This document shows positions 13,621 to 14,714 of a DNA stretch of 14,714 bases, piece after piece. The DNA lies in the NCBI RefSeq assembly GCF_020075705.1, contig NZ_JAIQUM010000096.1, forward strand, positions 1 through 14,714, read 5' to 3'. The DNA comes from Metabacillus rhizolycopersici (GTDB taxonomy: Bacteria > Bacillota > Bacilli > Bacillales > Bacillaceae). The notes under the pieces are model-generated. The model did not search any database. It was not told the origin of the DNA and saw only the letters and a list, made by a program, of their open reading frames with translations. Every line of letters starts with the position of its first letter. The stretch's first letter is position 1. The position numbers and the translations under genes are program-made.

Positions 13621-14297
13621 GTAACATTGATCCGTTCAATGCATTCTGGACCTTCATTTTTCACATTTCCAACCAGTGTAGAAACTGGATATGCTAGCAT
13701 TTCTTCAGTAGGGAATGGCATTAGTAACCTCAATAAATCTTTCACATTTACTTCATTTCTTTGCAGCCATTTTTGTTCATCTTCTTTCTTCAAAATAACA
13801 GGCATCCGATCATGAACATGCGAAACTAGTTTATTGGGAGTGCACGTAATAATTGTACATGTGTTCATTTTTGCTCCGTCTGTTGGATTAATCCAAGTAT
13901 CATATAGTCCTGCCATACTAAAAATACTATTATCTTTTTTCAAAAATCGAATCGGTCTTTTTTGCCCTTCAACGTTTATCCACTCAAAAAAGGAATCTGC
14001 TGGGATAATACATCTTTTTCGATAAACTAGATTTTTAAAGGATGGTTTTTCTAACAAGGTTTCTCCTCTAGCATTAATCGTTTTTCCTGCAAATTTATCA
14101 TCTTTAGCCCATGATGGGATTAACCCCCATCTTAATTCTCCTAGACGATTTTTACTTCCATCATTGATTATCGCTGGTACTTGCTGCATAGGAGACACAT
14201 TGTATCTAGGACGATGAAAAGGCGTTCCCTGATCTTCAATCGCATATCTTTTTACTAATTCTTCAAACGTAATAGTTAGAGTAAAGCGCCCACACAT
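13611..14297 (-). CDS. SRAP/YedK-HMCES family abasic-site DNA-protein crosslink protein
   Basis: This 228-residue SRAP-domain protein starts MCGRFTL; after removal of Met1, Cys2 forms a thiazolidine link to abasic sites in single-stranded DNA, shielding them from breakage. The other active-site residues are present: N75 (INARGET), E105 (DSFFEW) and H162 (HDRMPV). RWGLIPSWAKD (56-66) and IPADSFFEW (98-106) are family blocks. The length fits the bacterial family (YedK about 222; B. subtilis YoqW/YobE similar). GGAGG (14306-14310) lies eight bases before ATG. Its promoter (minus -35 TTGTTC at 14355-14360, -10 TATGTA at 14333-14338, 16-base spacer) overlaps a LexA-like box, so SOS induction is likely. 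It is divergent from a second LexA-linked gene. Confidence 0.95.
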   Translation of the reverse strand: MCGRFTLTITFEELVKRYAIEDQGTPFHRPRYNVSPMQQVPAIINDGSKNRLGELRWGLIPSWAKDDKFAGKTINARGETLLEKPSFKNLVYRKRCIIPADSFFEWINVEGQKRPIRFLKKDNSIFSMAGLYDTWINPTDGAKMNTCTIITCTPNKLVSHVHDRMPVILKKEDEQKWLQRNEVNVKDLLRLLMPFPTEEMLAYPVSTLVGNVKNEGPECIERINVTLK

Positions 14298-14346
14298 CTA
14301 ATAAACCTCCATTTCAATCAAATCATCATTTGTACATATTCACACA

Positions 14347-14375
14347 TTGAAAACGAACAAATATTCTGTTATTAT
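14347..14375 (+). promoter_or_regulatory. Sigma-A promoter of the rightward SOS gene
   Basis: TTGAAA (14347-14352), 17 bases, TATTAT (14370-14375). The spacer contains the imperfect LexA box 14354-14367, so repressor binding would block polymerase. A perfect box follows downstream. Confidence 0.65.
14354..14367. promoter_or_regulatory. Imperfect LexA (DinR) box
   Basis: CGAACAAATATTCT matches the Bacillus SOS box GAAC-N4-GTTC except for A in place of the first G of the second half. It lies between both divergent promoters: inside the spacer of the rightward one and over the -35 of the SRAP promoter. Confidence 0.65.
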
Positions 14376-14388
14376 GAATAAGATAATA

Positions 14389-14402
14389 AGAACAAATGTT
14401 CT
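14389..14402. promoter_or_regulatory. Perfect LexA (DinR) box
   Basis: AGAACAAATGTTCT holds GAAC-AAAT-GTTC, a full match to the Bacillus LexA operator. It lies about 20 bases before the start codon of the rightward gene, just after its -10. Confidence 0.85.
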
Positions 14403-14422
14403 TTTGGCGAGGTGATTCCATC

Positions 14423-14714
14423 ATGACTCCCGCACCTTATCTTCAATACAAGGAAATTGAATTAGTTAAGAGGGTCATTATTCTTCCTATTTTACTAAAA
14501 TATTTAGACCAAGACCTAGATATGATGCAAAAAAATGAATTACATATGTGGTTATTATATAACGCTCAGCTCAAATCTGTAGGAAATGAAATCAAAAGGG
14601 AATTGAAAGATAAAGAAAAGCAAATGCGAAAAAGAGGAATTAAAATCTTATCCCAACAACATGAATCCAACGGTTTATTCACGCAATTTCTATGTAGAGG
14701 ATACGAACATGAAA
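14423..14714 (+). CDS. Conserved hypothetical SOS-regulated protein, cut by window end
   Basis: The first 97 residues are visible. They are helical and charged, with an early hydrophobic patch VIILPILLKYL (18-28), a basic middle (IKRELKDKEKQMRKRGIKIL) and LCRGYEHE at the edge. I recall similar small proteins in Bacillus and its phages, often close to YolD and the Y-family polymerase UvrX, but no function is known to me. ATG 14423 follows GAGGTGAT (14409-14416) at six bases. Two LexA boxes lie upstream, so it is very probably induced by DNA damage and may be the first gene of a translesion-synthesis operon that continues outside the window. Confidence 0.7.
   Translation, partial: MTPAPYLQYKEIELVKRVIILPILLKYLDQDLDMMQKNELHMWLLYNAQLKSVGNEIKRELKDKEKQMRKRGIKILSQQHESNGLFTQFLCRGYEHE

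Noticed and set aside
1..14714. CRISPR arrays, tRNA and rRNA genes
   Set aside because: No regularly spaced repeat-spacer units, cloverleaf genes or rRNA-like segments were seen on reading either strand.

Overview
The window looks like accessory DNA of a low-G+C, spore-forming Bacillaceae (Bacillus/Priestia type). The signs are strong AGGAGG-type ribosome sites, GTG and TTG starts, a Spo0E-type phosphatase, a Bacillus-megaterium-type PHA granule phasin and Bacillus-type LexA boxes. It could be a large plasmid or a chromosomal island; the sequence alone does not decide. Most genes are single transcription units separated by long AT-rich gaps holding terminators and degraded coding pieces, which suggests piecemeal assembly.

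Left part (1-6350): the edge holds the right end of an IS6/IS240-like insertion sequence. Next come a noticeably G+C-richer DAO-family FAD amino-acid oxidase, a GabP-like amino acid permease, a 60-residue Spo0E-like phosphatase, an orphan EutH-type ethanolamine permease and a YczE-type membrane protein. Three of these handle amines or amino acids at the membrane or by oxidation, but no complete pathway is present; they are not one operon.

Middle (6350-8510): a flavodoxin-like NADPH-dependent FMN reductase is divergent from a LysR-type regulator, with two overlapping dyads in the gap. This is the usual layout of a LysR regulator and its target.

Recombination module (8600-11140): a tyrosine recombinase with a complete catalytic set is divergent from an unusual protein with two tandem excisionase-like helix-turn-helix domains and a C-terminal ribbon-helix-helix-like segment. 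The 403-bp gap between them carries a direct-repeat array of GATATTCTAA/GATATCTAAA type and a 10-bp inverted repeat. This looks like a self-contained site-specific recombination or DNA-maintenance system and is a main candidate for something not well described.

Right part (11140-14714): a small HTH protein; an orphan phasin with a possible operator; a 28-residue hydrophobic peptide whose ribosome site can be sequestered by a 5' hairpin and whose mRNA ends can pair over a long distance (type I toxin-like, the second main candidate); and an SRAP/YedK abasic-site protein. The SRAP gene is divergent from an unfinished conserved gene across a control region with two LexA boxes, so the right edge is the start of an SOS-controlled DNA damage cluster.
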